A DNA stretch of 56,872 nucleotides from Sphaerimonospora mesophila NBRC 14179 = JCM 3151. Lineage in GTDB: Bacteria > Actinomycetota > Actinomycetes > Streptosporangiales > Streptosporangiaceae. Under the pieces are notes generated by a model. It saw nothing but the letters and a program-made list of their open reading frames with translations, did not search any database and was not told where the DNA came from. Position 1 is the stretch's first letter; the number at the start of each line of letters is the position of its first letter. Positions 1 to 8,604 of the stretch are shown here, in pieces. Location of the stretch: NCBI GenBank assembly GCA_001552515.1, contig BCRI01000034.1, forward strand, positions 1 to 56,872. Reading direction: 5' to 3'. The translations under genes were made by a program, and so were the position numbers.

Positions 1-592
1 CCTCGACCTCGGACTGGGTCCGCGGCGCCCCGAGGAGCACGTCGTCGCCCGGCTGCCAGTTGGCCGGGCAGGCGACCCCGTCCCGGTCCGCTGTCTGCAA
101 CGCGTCCACCAGCCTGAGGATCTCCGGGACCATCCGGCCCGCGTTCATCGGGTAGTAGAGCATGGCGCGGACCACGGACGCCGGGTCGATCACGAACACG
201 GCCCGGATCGTCGCGGTCTTCGAGGTGTTCGGATGGAGCATGCCGTACGCCCGGGAGACCCTGGCGTCGATGTCCGCGATGATCGGAAACGTGATGTCGA
301 TCCCGAGCCTGTCCTTGATGTTGCGTATCCAGGCGAGATGGCTGTGCACCGAGTCGATCGAGTTGCCCAGCAGTGACACGTTCCGGTCGGCGAAATCGTC
401 GGCGAGAGCGACGAAGGCGGCGAACTCGGTGGTGCACACGGGGGTGAAGTCCGCGGGATGGCTGAAAAGCACCAGCCAGCGGCCGGCGTAGTCGCTGAGC
501 CGGACCGGCCCATGGGTGCTCTCGGCCTCGAATTCCGGAGCCCGGTCGCCGATCAGCGGCAGCCTGCCGACCGGCTCTGTCACGCCGTCCAT
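1..592 (-). CDS. Peroxiredoxin, 1-Cys/Prx6-type (C-terminus outside window)
   Basis: Translated on the minus strand from ATG at 592, preceded by a GAGGAG ribosome site. The protein begins MDGVTEPVGRLPLIGDRAPE and carries the peroxidatic motif HPADFTPVCTTEF (P-x3-T-x2-C) about 45-57 residues in, followed by the RAVFVIDP strand. This is the thioredoxin-fold AhpC/TSA family. The run of residues after the Cys (LGNSIDSVHSHLAWIRNIKD) and the long C-terminal part resemble the Prx6/1-Cys branch, which reduces H2O2 and alkyl hydroperoxides in the cytosol. The last codons lie beyond position 1, so the end is missing. It is divergent from an AraC regulator and near a catalase, which fits oxidative-stress defence. 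No resolving Cys can be judged because the C-terminus is cut. Confidence 0.9.
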   Translation of the reverse strand, partial: MDGVTEPVGRLPLIGDRAPEFEAESTHGPVRLSDYAGRWLVLFSHPADFTPVCTTEFAAFVALADDFADRNVSLLGNSIDSVHSHLAWIRNIKDRLGIDITFPIIADIDARVSRAYGMLHPNTSKTATIRAVFVIDPASVVRAMLYYPMNAGRMVPEILRLVDALQTADRDGVACPANWQPGDDVLLGAPRTQSEVE

Positions 593-797
593 GATTGCGC
601 TCCTCGCGGTGGTGGGTCTCGGCGGAAGGCGGACCTGGGCGAGGCTCGGTGAATCACGCGCGAACCGGCCGTCCTCCTGCCGCCCCCAGCGCCTTCCGCC
701 CATCCTTGGCATTCTCCGGTGGTCGACCGGCCATTCCACCCGAGCGGCAAGTTTTGTCAAGACTCGTGCCGGGAGGCCGGTCGGCGACACTGGGGTC

Positions 798-1655
798 ATG
801 GGAGCACCCGAGGGAGCCGAGTTCGTCCGGCGGCGGCCCGCGCCCGCGCTGCGCCCGCTGATCAGCTGGTACATCGGCTATCGCGAGACGGGCGTGCCGC
901 CGCGGCTGCACCGCGGGCTGCCCTCGCCGCACCTGACTTTGATCATCACATTGCACGATCCGCTCGTCCTCGCAGCGCACCCCGACCCGAGCACCCCTCT
1001 CGGGACGTACGAGACGATGGTCGGCGGACTGCACACCGCGCCGGTGCTGATCGCCCTCGACGGCCCGCAGTCCGGCGTGCAACTCGGCCTGACACCGCTG
1101 GGGGCGCGGACACTGCTGGGGCTGCCCGCCTGCGAGCTCGCCGGTGTGGACCTGGACGGCACCGTCGTCCTCGGCCGGCTGGCGGCCGAGCTGCGCGAGC
1201 GCCTCCTGGAGGCCGACGGATGGCCGGCGCGGTTCGCGACGCTCGACCGCGTCCTCTGCCGGATCCTCGACGCCGGCGTGCGGCCCGCCGCCCCCGCGCC
1301 GGAGGTCGCGTACGCCTGGCGCCTGCTGCTGGCCGACGGCGGCGGCACGAGCGTGACCGATCTGGCCGAGCAGGTGGGCTGGAGCACCAGACACCTGAGC
1401 CAGCGGTTCCGGACGGAGATCGGCCTCGGCCCGAAGGAGGCCGCCCGGGTGATCCGCTTCGACCGCGCGCGGTGGCTGATGCGGCACCCGGCGGAGGGGG
1501 CGGGCCGCCGCACGCTGGCCGAGGTCGCGGCGGCCTGCGGCTATTACGACCAGGCCCATCTGGCCCGGGAGTTCGGCGTTCTCGCGGGCTGTCCGCCCAG
1601 CCGCTGGCTGGCCGAGGAGTCCGGCCGGCCGGAGCGGGACCGGCAGGACGAGTGA
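798..1655 (+). CDS. AraC-family transcriptional regulator
   Basis: 285 aa. The N-terminal ~170 residues (LISWYIGYRETG, LTLIITLHDPL, GVQLGLTPLGARTLLG) match the effector-binding part of AraC proteins usually paired with VOC/glyoxalase genes. Residues ~183-275 form the double helix-turn-helix: TSVTDLAEQVGWSTRHLSQRF, then TLAEVAAACGYYDQAHLAREF. I chose ATG 798 because the conserved region starts there; the open frame extends further upstream without homology-like sequence. It lies 53 bp upstream of a VOC protein on the same strand, an arrangement common in actinomycetes, so it probably controls that gene. A repeated nonamer (TTCCGAAAC at 1660-1668 and 2161-2169) brackets the VOC gene and could be its operator. 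Confidence 0.85.
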   Translation: MGAPEGAEFVRRRPAPALRPLISWYIGYRETGVPPRLHRGLPSPHLTLIITLHDPLVLAAHPDPSTPLGTYETMVGGLHTAPVLIALDGPQSGVQLGLTPLGARTLLGLPACELAGVDLDGTVVLGRLAAELRERLLEADGWPARFATLDRVLCRILDAGVRPAAPAPEVAYAWRLLLADGGGTSVTDLAEQVGWSTRHLSQRFRTEIGLGPKEAARVIRFDRARWLMRHPAEGAGRRTLAEVAAACGYYDQAHLAREFGVLAGCPPSRWLAEESGRPERDRQDE

Positions 1656-1708
1656 CCGGTTCCGAAACGTCCAAGCCGTGCGGTCAGGCCCGGCGGCAGA
1701 CTCGGAGC

Positions 1709-2140
1709 ATGACTGCTACCACGCGAGACATCACGCAGGACACCACGCCGGCTCCCCAGGTCTGGCCGACCCTACGTGCCCGCGACGCCCGCGCGCTGAT
1801 CCGCTTCCTCGTCGACGCCTTCGGCTTCGAGGAGACCGCGGTGTACGGCGAGGGCGACCGGGTGGCCCACGCCGAGCTCGCCTGGCCCCTCGGCGGCGGC
1901 ATCATGCTCGGCTCGGTCCGGGACTCCGGCGACGACGCATGGGAACTGCGGCCCGGCACCTTCGGCGCCTATGTGGTCACCGACGACCCCGACGGGCTCT
2001 TCGCCAGGGCGACCGCGGCAGGGGCGACGGTCGTCAGGGAACCGGCGGACACCGACTACGGCTCCCGCGACTTCGTCGTACGCGATCCCGAGGGCAACCA
2101 CTGGTCGTTCGGCACCTACCGCGGCGAGCCACGCCGGTGA
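1709..2140 (+). CDS. VOC-family (glyoxalase/bleomycin-resistance fold) protein
   Basis: 143 aa, normal for a one-domain vicinal-oxygen-chelate protein. It reads VWPTLRARDARALIRFLVDAFGF at the N-terminus (first beta-alpha-beta) and ends with the family hallmark DFVVRDPEGNHWSFGTY, where the Glu/Asn-His-Trp region supplies metal or ligand contacts. Family members isomerise methylglyoxal adducts, cleave aromatic diols or simply bind antibiotics; the substrate cannot be read from sequence. Start ATG 1709 is preceded by a weak GGAG. It follows the AraC gene on the same strand and is probably its target. It is unrelated in sequence to the second VOC protein at 44565-45095. Confidence 0.8.
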   Translation: MTATTRDITQDTTPAPQVWPTLRARDARALIRFLVDAFGFEETAVYGEGDRVAHAELAWPLGGGIMLGSVRDSGDDAWELRPGTFGAYVVTDDPDGLFARATAAGATVVREPADTDYGSRDFVVRDPEGNHWSFGTYRGEPRR

Positions 2141-2445
2141 CCGCGACGATCAACGAACCGTTCCGAAACTTGAATGATTGAGCCGAATAGCCGATCAGAA
2201 AACGGATAAGGGGCCGTCGAACGAACTAATCACCCAGAGCGCCGGTCAAGTAATCGTCAGCCGGGGGAAGGGAGCGGAGCGGGAGGGAGCGAGGACCGCA
2301 CGCCGGGCCCCGCTCGGCGGGGCCGGGCAGCGGATCGGAGCCTCCTCCCGGCGCAGCGACCGAAGCCGATCAGAGGCCGACACTTCCTCAGGGGTGTCAT
2401 CACTCGACCGATGCTCTAGAGACCCAACCGAAAGGAGCGGTCCTG
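2141..2445. other. Gene-free spacer VOC-catalase
   Basis: This 305 bp spacer has no convincing coding frame. Its left end carries a copy of the nonamer TTCCGAAAC (2161-2169). Most of the rest is copy 1 of a dispersed element (2242-2417, minus orientation). The catalase promoter must lie within it or between 2418 and the AAAGGAG ribosome site just before 2446. I see no clear -10/-35 pair. Confidence 0.6.
2242..2417 (-). repeat. Dispersed intergenic element, copy 1
   Basis: About 176 bp, read on the minus strand. It matches the elements at 32625-32816 and 41678-41890: it starts ...CATCGGTCGAGTGATGACACC-like, runs through a conserved core (GCGCCGGGAGGA, a hairpin, CGTGCGGTCCTCGCTCCCT) and ends near GATTACTTGACCG. 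The ends are imperfect inverted repeats (CGGTCGAGTGAT against the complement of ATTACTTGACCG, 10 of 12 positions). The internal hairpin at 2306-2324 has an 8-bp stem (GGCCCCGC/GCGGGGCC) and a 3-nt loop. It could be a MITE-like element or a structured RNA. Confidence 0.65.
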
Positions 2446-4104
2446 ATGACGTCGAGCGTGGGACCGCGGCCTGGGGACGAGCGTCCGATTCTGACGAATC
2501 GCCAGGGGCACCCGGTCTACGACAACCAGAACCAGCGCACCGTCGGCCCGAGGGGTCCGGCGACGTTGGAGAACTACCAGTTCCTGGAGAAGATCAGTCA
2601 CTTCGACCGGGAACGCATCCCGGAACGGGTCGTGCACGCGCGCGGCACGACGGCGTTCGGGTTCTTCGAGACGTACGGCAGGTGGGGCGACGAGCCGATC
2701 GCCCGGTTCACCCGCGCGGGCCTCCTGCAGGAGGCCGGCCACCGGACCGACGTCGCCGTACGGTTCTCCACCGTGATCGGCGGGCGGGAGTCCTCAGAGA
2801 GCGCCCGCGACCCGCGCGGGTTCGCGGTGAAGTTCTACACCGAGGCCGGCAACTGGGATCTCGTGGGCAACGACCTCGCGGTGTTCTTCATCCGGGACGC
2901 CATCAAGTTCCCCGACCTGATCCACGCGTTCAAGCCCGATCCGGTCACCTTCCGTCAGGAGCCCGGCCGGATCTTCGATTTCATCTCGCAGATGCCCGAG
3001 AGCCTGCACATGATCGTGAACCTGTTCAGCCCCCGGGGCATCCCCGCGGGCTACCGGTACATGCAGGGGTTCGGCGTCAACACCTACCGGTGGGTGAACG
3101 CCCAGGGCGAGACCCTGCTGGTGAAGTATCACTGGATGCCGAGGCAGGGCGTACGCAGCATGACCGCCGAGGACGCCGCCCTGGTGCAGGCCCACGACCT
3201 GGGACACGCCACCAGGGACCTGTACACGGCGATCGAGCGGGGTGAACACCCGGAGTGGGAGCTGCTCGTCCAGATGATGAGCGACGACGAGCATCCCGAG
3301 CTGGACTTCGACCCGCTGGACGACACGAAGGTCTGGCCCGAGAACGACTTCCCGGCGCTGCCCGTCGGGCGGATGGTGCTCGACCGCACGCTGAGCGACA
3401 ACTTCGCGGACAACGAGCAGATCGCCTTCGGCACCGGCGTCCTCGTCGACGGGCTGGACTTCTCCGAGGACAAGATGCTGATCGGGCGGACCTTCTCCTA
3501 CAGCGACACCCAGCGCTATCGCGTGGGGCCCAACTATCTGCAGTTGCCGGTCAACCAGGCCAGGAACGCGGAGGTGCGCACCAACCAGCGGGACGCGCCG
3601 ATGACCTACTACATCGACCGGGCCGGGGACAACCCGCACGTCAACTACGAGCCGTCGATCACCGGCGGGCTCCGGGAGGCCGACAGCGCCATGCCCCTCG
3701 AGTGCGGGCCGATCATCTCCGGGCGGCTCACCCGCAGGCGCATCCCGCGTACCAACGACTACAAGCAGCCGGGTCAGCGTTACCTGCTCATGGAGCAGTG
3801 GGAGCGCGACGACCTGGTGGAGAACCTCGCCATCGCGCTGTCGAAGTGCGCCCGGCCGGTCGCCGAGCGCATGATCTGGCATCTGCTGCTGGTCGAGGAC
3901 GATCTCGGGCTGCGCGTCGGCGAGGGCGTCGGCATCACGCCGGGCGACGTCGGGCACCTCGACCCGCTCCCGGGCCAGGACCTGACCGAGGAGGACCGGC
4001 TGCGGCTCGCCAACCTCGGCAAGAACGGCCCGCGCGACGTCACGGGGCTCAAGATGACCCACTGCGTCCCGAACGAGCGGGCGATGCCGACCGGAAACCG
4101 CTAA
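2446..4104 (+). CDS. Monofunctional heme catalase
   Basis: 552 aa; dismutates H2O2 to water and O2 in the cytosol. The distal His is in [15 protein letters not shown] (about His64), the distal Asn region is [14 protein letters not shown], and the proximal heme Tyr is in [16 protein letters not shown] (about Tyr352). Length fits a small-subunit catalase with a modest C-terminal extension, without the ~150-residue flavodoxin-like domain of large-subunit enzymes. Start ATG 2446 is supported by AAAGGAG upstream. The peroxiredoxin nearby suggests a peroxide-defence neighbourhood. The upstream spacer is occupied by a repeat element in antisense orientation, which may have displaced or modified the native promoter. 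Confidence 0.95.
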   Translation: MTSSVGPRPGDERPILTNRQGHPVYDNQNQRTVGPRGPATLENYQFLEKISHFDRERIPERVVHARGTTAFGFFETYGRWGDEPIARFTRAGLLQEAGHRTDVAVRFSTVIGGRESSESARDPRGFAVKFYTEAGNWDLVGNDLAVFFIRDAIKFPDLIHAFKPDPVTFRQEPGRIFDFISQMPESLHMIVNLFSPRGIPAGYRYMQGFGVNTYRWVNAQGETLLVKYHWMPRQGVRSMTAEDAALVQAHDLGHATRDLYTAIERGEHPEWELLVQMMSDDEHPELDFDPLDDTKVWPENDFPALPVGRMVLDRTLSDNFADNEQIAFGTGVLVDGLDFSEDKMLIGRTFSYSDTQRYRVGPNYLQLPVNQARNAEVRTNQRDAPMTYYIDRAGDNPHVNYEPSITGGLREADSAMPLECGPIISGRLTRRRIPRTNDYKQPGQRYLLMEQWERDDLVENLAIALSKCARPVAERMIWHLLLVEDDLGLRVGEGVGITPGDVGHLDPLPGQDLTEEDRLRLANLGKNGPRDVTGLKMTHCVPNERAMPTGNR

Positions 4105-4144
4105 CCTACGCGGGACGGTCGAACTTGTTGGGGAGTGTGCGGTT

Positions 4145-5293
4145 ATGCGCGTTGTCGATGCCTTCCGGGATGCCTATGGCGGCGAACCCACCGGAATCTG
4201 GCACGCGCCCGGCAGGGTCAACCTGATCGGCGAGCACACCGACTACAACGACGGCTTCGTCCTGCCGTTCGCGGTGCCGTGGGGGGTCACGCTGGCGGCC
4301 CGCCCGCGTACGGACGGGGTCGTACGGCTCTCGTCGCTGCAGGAGCCGGGGGATGTCCAGGTCCTCGACGATCTCGGCGGCGGTCTCGAAGGGGCCCGCG
4401 GGTGGGCCCGCTATCCGGCCGGGGTGTTCTGGGTCATGCGCGGCACGGGGCTGCCCGTCGGCGGCGCCGACATCGTGATCGACGGCGACGTGCCGCGCGG
4501 CGCCGGCCTGTCGTCGAGCGCCGCGCTCGAGGTCGCCACCGCCCTCGCCCTCGACGACCTGTACGGCCTGGGCCTGGCGGCATCGGACACCGGGCGGATG
4601 GAGCTGGCCGGGATCGGGCGGCGGGCGGAGAACGACTTCGTCGGCATGCCGTGCGGGATCATGGACCAGGCGGCCTCGGCGCTCGGCCGGGAGGGGCACG
4701 CGCTGTTCCTCGACTGCCGGTCGCTGGCGAGCCGGCGGATCCCGCTCGACCTGGCGGCGCACGGCCTCCGGCTGCTGATCATCAATACCGGGGTGCACCA
4801 CGAGCTGGCCGACGGGCAGTACGCCAGACGCCGTCAGGAGTGCGAGAACGCCGCCAAGCGTCTGGGCGTGGCCGCGCTGCGGGACGTCACCGACCTCGCC
4901 GCGGCGCTGGGCGAGCTGACCGGGGCGGAACGCGCCAGGACCCAGCACGTCGTGACCGAGAACCACCGGGTGGAGGCGTTGATCGGGCTGCTGCGGGCGG
5001 GCGCCGTACCGGAGATCGGCGCGCTGCTGAACGCCTCGCACCTGTCGCTGCGCGACCAGTTCGAGGTGTCGTGCGCGGAACTCGACGTGGCCGTGGAGGC
5101 GGCGATCAGGGGTGGGGCCCGGGGAGCCAGGATGACCGGCGGCGGCTTCGGCGGGTCGGCCATCGCGCTCGTCGCCGAGGAACGCGTCGACCAGGTCAGG
5201 GACCGGGTCGGGCAGGCCTACGCGGAGCGCGGCTGGGCGCCGCCGACGTTCTTCACCGCGACGCCCGCCGCCGGCGCCCGCCGTCTCGCCTGA
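4145..5293 (+). CDS. galK: Galactokinase
   Basis: 382 aa GHMP-family sugar kinase, phosphorylating galactose at C1 (Leloir pathway, cytosol). The galactokinase signature GRVNLIGEHTDYNDGFVLP is near residue 23. The ATP-binding GHMP motif is VPRGAGLSSSAALEVA (about residue 118), and motif 3 is TGGGFGGSAIALV near the C-terminus. It starts 40 bp after the catalase stop. No galT or galE is beside it in this window, so it stands alone here. It lies upstream of, and convergent to, the tRNA-Asn gene. Confidence 0.93.
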   Translation: MRVVDAFRDAYGGEPTGIWHAPGRVNLIGEHTDYNDGFVLPFAVPWGVTLAARPRTDGVVRLSSLQEPGDVQVLDDLGGGLEGARGWARYPAGVFWVMRGTGLPVGGADIVIDGDVPRGAGLSSSAALEVATALALDDLYGLGLAASDTGRMELAGIGRRAENDFVGMPCGIMDQAASALGREGHALFLDCRSLASRRIPLDLAAHGLRLLIINTGVHHELADGQYARRRQECENAAKRLGVAALRDVTDLAAALGELTGAERARTQHVVTENHRVEALIGLLRAGAVPEIGALLNASHLSLRDQFEVSCAELDVAVEAAIRGGARGARMTGGGFGGSAIALVAEERVDQVRDRVGQAYAERGWAPPTFFTATPAAGARRLA

Positions 5294-5340
5294 TGGCGGG
5301 CCGGCGATGCGCCTCGGCCGGAGATCGGCCGGAAAAGCGA

Positions 5341-5366
5341 AACCCCCGCCCGAATGGGCGGGGGTT
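5341..5366 (-). terminator. Rho-independent terminator of tRNA-Asn
   Basis: Perfect 11-bp stem AACCCCCGCCC/GGGCGGGGGTT with a 4-nt loop, beginning 5 bp downstream of the tRNA 3' end. On the minus strand it is followed by TTTCGCTTTT, a degenerate U-tract. It can also stop galK transcripts coming from the other side. Confidence 0.85.
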
Positions 5367-5371
5367 CATCG

Positions 5372-5444
5372 CTCCCGCGATAGGACTCGAACCTATAACC
5401 TGCCGGTTAACAGCCGGCTGCTCTGCCGGTTGAGCTACACGGGA
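5372..5444 (-). tRNA. tRNA-Asn (GTT)
   Basis: 73 nt cloverleaf on the minus strand. The acceptor pairs TCCCGTG with CGCGGGA, with discriminator G. The D-loop region is GCTCAACCGGCAGAGC. The anticodon stem GCCGG/CCGGC encloses loop CTGTTAA, giving anticodon GTT. The T-arm is CTATAGGTTCGAGTCCTATCG-like (TTCGAGTC loop). No CCA is encoded, as usual in actinobacteria. A plausible promoter is upstream: TAATCT as -10, with a GTGACA-like -35. Confidence 0.95.
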
Positions 5445-5619
5445 TCGTGCTGCGCTGCGCCGATCGGCTCGGAGAACCGATCCGTTCCGGCCTTTCGGCC
5501 TTCCCGTGCGGCGCAGAACTAGATTAGCGCACTCGGGGGGGTGCCTGTCACATTGATTGCTGTTGGATAGTCGCGAGCCCTCGGGGTAGAAGGGCGGCAC
5601 ACGAGCGCGGAGGTGGAAG

Positions 5620-5925
5620 ATGCGGTACAAGATGATGTTCGCCGCCGGGCTGGCCGTCGGTTACGTCCTCGGCACGCGGGCCGGCCGCGAGCGCTATGAG
5701 CAGATCAAGCGCATGGCGCAGCGGGTGGCGGACAGCCCGACCGTGCAGGAGGCGGCCGGGCTGGTGGGCGCGCAGGCGGGGAAGTTGGTGGACCGGGTGC
5801 CGTTCCTGCGCAGGCAGGACCCATGGGAGACCGAGCGGGTGGGTGTCGCCACGGGCTGGCCCGACGCCGGGCCGGATTCCACGGCCGGGGCCGGCCGCAC
5901 GACCGGGGCCGACCGGACCACCTGA
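5620..5925 (+). CDS. YtxH-like small membrane-associated protein
   Basis: 101 aa. It begins MRYKMMFAAGLAVGYVLGTR: a short hydrophobic segment (residues ~6-18) followed by a basic amphipathic stretch, AGRERYEQIKRMAQRVADSP. That is the YtxH-type pattern seen in many actinobacterial small proteins. The C-terminal third is low-complexity (Gly/Ala/Thr-rich). Function unknown; YtxH-family members are often stress-related and membrane-tethered. ATG 5620 follows GCGGAGGTGGAAG, a good ribosome site. It stands alone between tRNA-Asn and a convergent hypothetical gene. Confidence 0.75.
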   Translation: MRYKMMFAAGLAVGYVLGTRAGRERYEQIKRMAQRVADSPTVQEAAGLVGAQAGKLVDRVPFLRRQDPWETERVGVATGWPDAGPDSTAGAGRTTGADRTT

Positions 5926-5977
5926 CCCCGCCGGCCGCCCGTCCCTCCGGAACGTCCACCCCGCAGGCCTTCCGCGG

Positions 5978-6484
5978 TCAGATGCCCAGGCTGTGGCGCA
6001 CATCCTCCAGGGCCAGCTCGGCCAGGGTGCGCAGCCCGGGGTCCGCCGGGTCGAGGCCGGGGTCGAAGACGAAATCCCAGCGCGGCGTGTCGTGGCCGGG
6101 AATCCTGCGGGCGACGAGCCGCACTCCCCCACGCGCGTCGAGGGGGACGTGCCTGCTCGCCAGGATCGTCGCGGTCACCCGCTCACGGATCACCTCGGGC
6201 AGCGTGCCCGGCTCCGGCAGCCGCACCGTATGGACCGAGCCGTCGGTCATGGTGACCTCCGCGCCCGCCTCGTCCCAGGACGCCCGGTCCATCAGATGCC
6301 AGGGCAGGCGCGTGCCCCCGGGCAGATGCAGCGCCATGGTGGTGGCCACGACATGACCGCCCTCGGCCGCCGGGGCGTGGCTGATCACACGTTCGCCCGG
6401 CTCGACGGGCAGGGCCGTACGGACCTCCCGCGGCAGGCGGCGGAGACCGAACAGGGAGCGCAGAGAACCAGCCAAGCAGAACAC
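5978..6484 (-). CDS. Conserved-type actinobacterial hypothetical protein
   Basis: 168 aa from GTG 6484, reading VFCLAGSLRSLFGLRRLPRE; an in-frame GTG at 6556 would add 24 residues of unlikely sequence (GGFGLACRWQRSS). The body has the look of a PH-like beta-rich domain: ERVISHAPAAEGGHVVATT, LPGGTRLPWHLMDRASWDE, then TMTDGSVHTVRLP. The C-terminal helix is DPGLRTLAELALEDVRHSLGI. I recall similar proteins in many actinomycete genomes but know no function. No signal peptide or membrane segment. It sits between the YtxH gene (convergent) and a DNA-binding-type hypothetical gene on the same strand. Confidence 0.65.
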   Translation of the reverse strand: MFCLAGSLRSLFGLRRLPREVRTALPVEPGERVISHAPAAEGGHVVATTMALHLPGGTRLPWHLMDRASWDEAGAEVTMTDGSVHTVRLPEPGTLPEVIRERVTATILASRHVPLDARGGVRLVARRIPGHDTPRWDFVFDPGLDPADPGLRTLAELALEDVRHSLGI

Positions 6485-6578
6485 CGCCCGAGACGACGAC
6501 CGTTGCCAACGGCAGGCTAACCCGAAGCCTCCGGCGGTGACGACGCGGTGTCCCACCGCATCGGTATCCCCGGGGGTC

Positions 6579-7136
6579 TCAGTCCGTCACCGCGGCGATT
6601 CGCTTGCGCAGCCGGCCGATCCACCCCTGGGCCGTGTGCACCGGCACGTCGTAGTGCTTGGCCACGCCCGTGATGCTGCCGACCTCGCTGAAGACCCGCT
6701 GGAGCTCGCTCGGCTCGGGCATCTTGCGGTAGGCCCTCGCCCTGGCGACCCGGCTCTCGGCCGAAGCGGCGGACGGACCCGACCTGGCCCGGGCGGCCTG
6801 CCTGCTCGACGTGCCGCCCTGCGGCCTGGGAACGCTCGGCTGCTCCGCCGCCACGGCGACGGGGCTCCCTCCGACCGCAGCGGACTCGAGGACACCGGGC
6901 TCGCCGCCGGGCTCGCCGCGCGCGCCCTCGGGGGCGAAGGCCCGGGCGAGGTGCTCCAGGTCGACCAGAGGCAGGGGACCGCTGGCCAGGTCCGCACCCG
7001 CGTTCGCCCGTACGGTCAGCTCGACCACGTGCGGTTTGCCGTCGATGATCTCGATCTGAACGACCATCTGCGGTCTTGTTTCATCACTGATGCCGTCTTC
7101 CGCCGTCGGGGCGACGGTCACCGTGTATCGCTTCAC
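6579..7136 (-). CDS. Hypothetical protein with C-terminal helix-turn-helix
   Basis: 185 aa. The start is GTG 7136 (VKRYTVTVAPTAEDG), chosen because AGGAGAGG lies about 7 nt upstream; an in-frame start further upstream would read through that ribosome site. The N-terminal part holds a compact beta unit, MVVQIEIIDGKPHVVELTVR. The middle is a Pro/Ser/Arg-rich linker. The C-terminal ~45 residues (EPSELQRVFSEVGSITGVAK, HYDVPVHTAQGWIGRLRK) read as a resolvase/Hin-like helix-turn-helix that would bind DNA. This is probably a small nucleoid-associated or regulatory protein; targets unknown. It is not clearly part of the metabolite cluster. Confidence 0.7.
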   Translation of the reverse strand: MKRYTVTVAPTAEDGISDETRPQMVVQIEIIDGKPHVVELTVRANAGADLASGPLPLVDLEHLARAFAPEGARGEPGGEPGVLESAAVGGSPVAVAAEQPSVPRPQGGTSSRQAARARSGPSAASAESRVARARAYRKMPEPSELQRVFSEVGSITGVAKHYDVPVHTAQGWIGRLRKRIAAVTD

Positions 7137-7278
7137 CACAACCTCTCCTACGGAAACCGCGAAGTGCGAGGCCGAGACCACAGGCCGATCAAGCGGTACG
7201 ACGCGGGCCCCTACGGACACTCGTGGTTATCGAGCAATCGTATCAAGAGGACAGGCCAGATGCGAGACAGGCGACCGA

Positions 7279-8208
7279 TCAGGAGCAGGCGCCGCACCAC
7301 GGCGCTATGAGCGCGGAGGCGAAGGCGGTGCGCACGTACTGCCCGGCCGACTCGGGACAGGAGGAGAGCAGTCCCGACGCGGTCAGCGCGGCCAGCTCCT
7401 TCCGCGCACTCTGCGCGTCCATCCGATGACGGTGGGTGACCTCCTCCAGGCTGCGCGGCTCGTGCAGGTCCTGCAGCAGCGACAGCCGGCTGCCGCCGGC
7501 CAGCATCCGCAGCTCGGCCATGGACGGCAGCGCACCGCCGCCGCATCCGCTCGCCGCCCTGACCGGATAGAGCAGAAGCACGGATTGCGTCGGCTCAGAA
7601 ACGAGAACCACCATCCGGTCGCGCAGAATCGTTGGCATCAGGGTGAGACGGCCGGCGGCGAGGCTGATGTCGCCGTCGCAGCGGGTGTCCACATTGAGCA
7701 CGCCCTCCTCGAAGCGGACCCATACCCGCAGGTCGACGAAGAGCCCGCGCAGGCCGTCCTCGGCGAGCCGCCGCATGCGATATCTCAGGTCGGTCTCCAG
7801 CAGTTCGCGCAGCCGGGCGCAGGCCGTGGCGAAATCATCGGCGCTCGCCCCGTCGCCCCCCTGAGACCTGCGGGGACTCGACGCCGTGCAGTGGGCGAAG
7901 CCGCGCGGGTCGAGCTGGCTCGCGACGAACCGGGAGCGCCCGACGGGATCGGGACGCGTGTGCGCCGCACGCGTCGCCTGCCCCTGCCGTCCCGGCCTGA
8001 TCGGGCGCTGGACGCCGGGCCGGCGCGGCTGGTCGTACGGCGTGACGTGCAGCCGCGGCGACCGGTGCGCCGGGCCTGCGTCGCCGCCGCATCCGTCGAA
8101 TCCCCGGCCGTCCACGAAGCGCATGCCGACGAGGGCGGCTGCGATCGGGGAGACCGCCAGCCGGATACTCGGCGGTAATCGGCGATCCAACACCAGACGC
8201 AAGGCCAT
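7279..8208 (-). CDS. ArsR-like winged-helix regulator
   Basis: 309 aa, ATG 8208. The C-terminal ~70 residues form an ArsR-type winged helix: ELRMLAGGSRLSLLQDLHEP, then RSLEEVTHRHRMDAQSARKE and LAALTASGLLSSCP. The N-terminal two thirds have a region rich in Arg/Pro (residues ~45-110) and then a conserved-looking segment around CARLRELLETDLRYRMRRLA. This layout is that of long ArsR-like regulators with an N-terminal DUF found in actinomycetes. It is transcribed divergently from the DrrABC-type exporter across a 396 bp spacer, so regulation of the exporter, in the style of self-resistance control, is the natural inference. Ligand unknown. Confidence 0.7.
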   Translation of the reverse strand: MALRLVLDRRLPPSIRLAVSPIAAALVGMRFVDGRGFDGCGGDAGPAHRSPRLHVTPYDQPRRPGVQRPIRPGRQGQATRAAHTRPDPVGRSRFVASQLDPRGFAHCTASSPRRSQGGDGASADDFATACARLRELLETDLRYRMRRLAEDGLRGLFVDLRVWVRFEEGVLNVDTRCDGDISLAAGRLTLMPTILRDRMVVLVSEPTQSVLLLYPVRAASGCGGGALPSMAELRMLAGGSRLSLLQDLHEPRSLEEVTHRHRMDAQSARKELAALTASGLLSSCPESAGQYVRTAFASALIAPWCGACS

Positions 8209-8604
8209 ACGTCAACTCCCCCCCGGGAAAGACGATCTCCTAATGGGTGTACGGACGCGAGCACGCCTCCCGGCGTCAGCATCGCCGGAAGGCCTCCTGG
8301 AAACGGCGCCGGTCTCCGCTGACGTTCGCCGGTTCCATCAGCCCCTCGCTACCCGCCCGACAGACTCTCATCGCCCTCCAGATCGGGTCAATACCACATA
8401 AACTTTGCCGCCAACCATGCCTTTCTGTCCTATATCTGGCGCTTTGTGCCCATCAGAGTCGTGTGGGGTCCTCGTACACGGGCGGCCGCGGGGGATGCGC
8501 CGGCGCCGCCGCGCGGGCGGTTTCGACCACCGAAGAAAACAGATACAAGTTGCCATCTTCTATCTATTGACAAGGGCCGGAGGGGAATTGGAGGGTGGGC
8601 GACT
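8209..8604. promoter_or_regulatory. Divergent promoter region, regulator/exporter
   Basis: 396 bp without a convincing gene, between the minus-strand ArsR-like regulator and the plus-strand exporter. Its right part (8530-8575) is conspicuously A/T-rich. It contains TCTTCTATCT (8556-8565), which recurs as its complement before the P450 at 27069, and GATACAAG at 8542-8549, close to the complement of the CTTGTATC-like motif seen in other cluster promoters. A TTGACA (8567-8572) is present, but I find no good -10 at 17-18 nt. GGAGGG precedes the exporter ATG. Confidence 0.5.

Noticed and set aside
8567-8572. TTGACA as -35 of the exporter
   Set aside because: No -10-like hexamer at 16-19 nt, and the distance to the ATG is short. 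Kept only as a note in the spacer entry.
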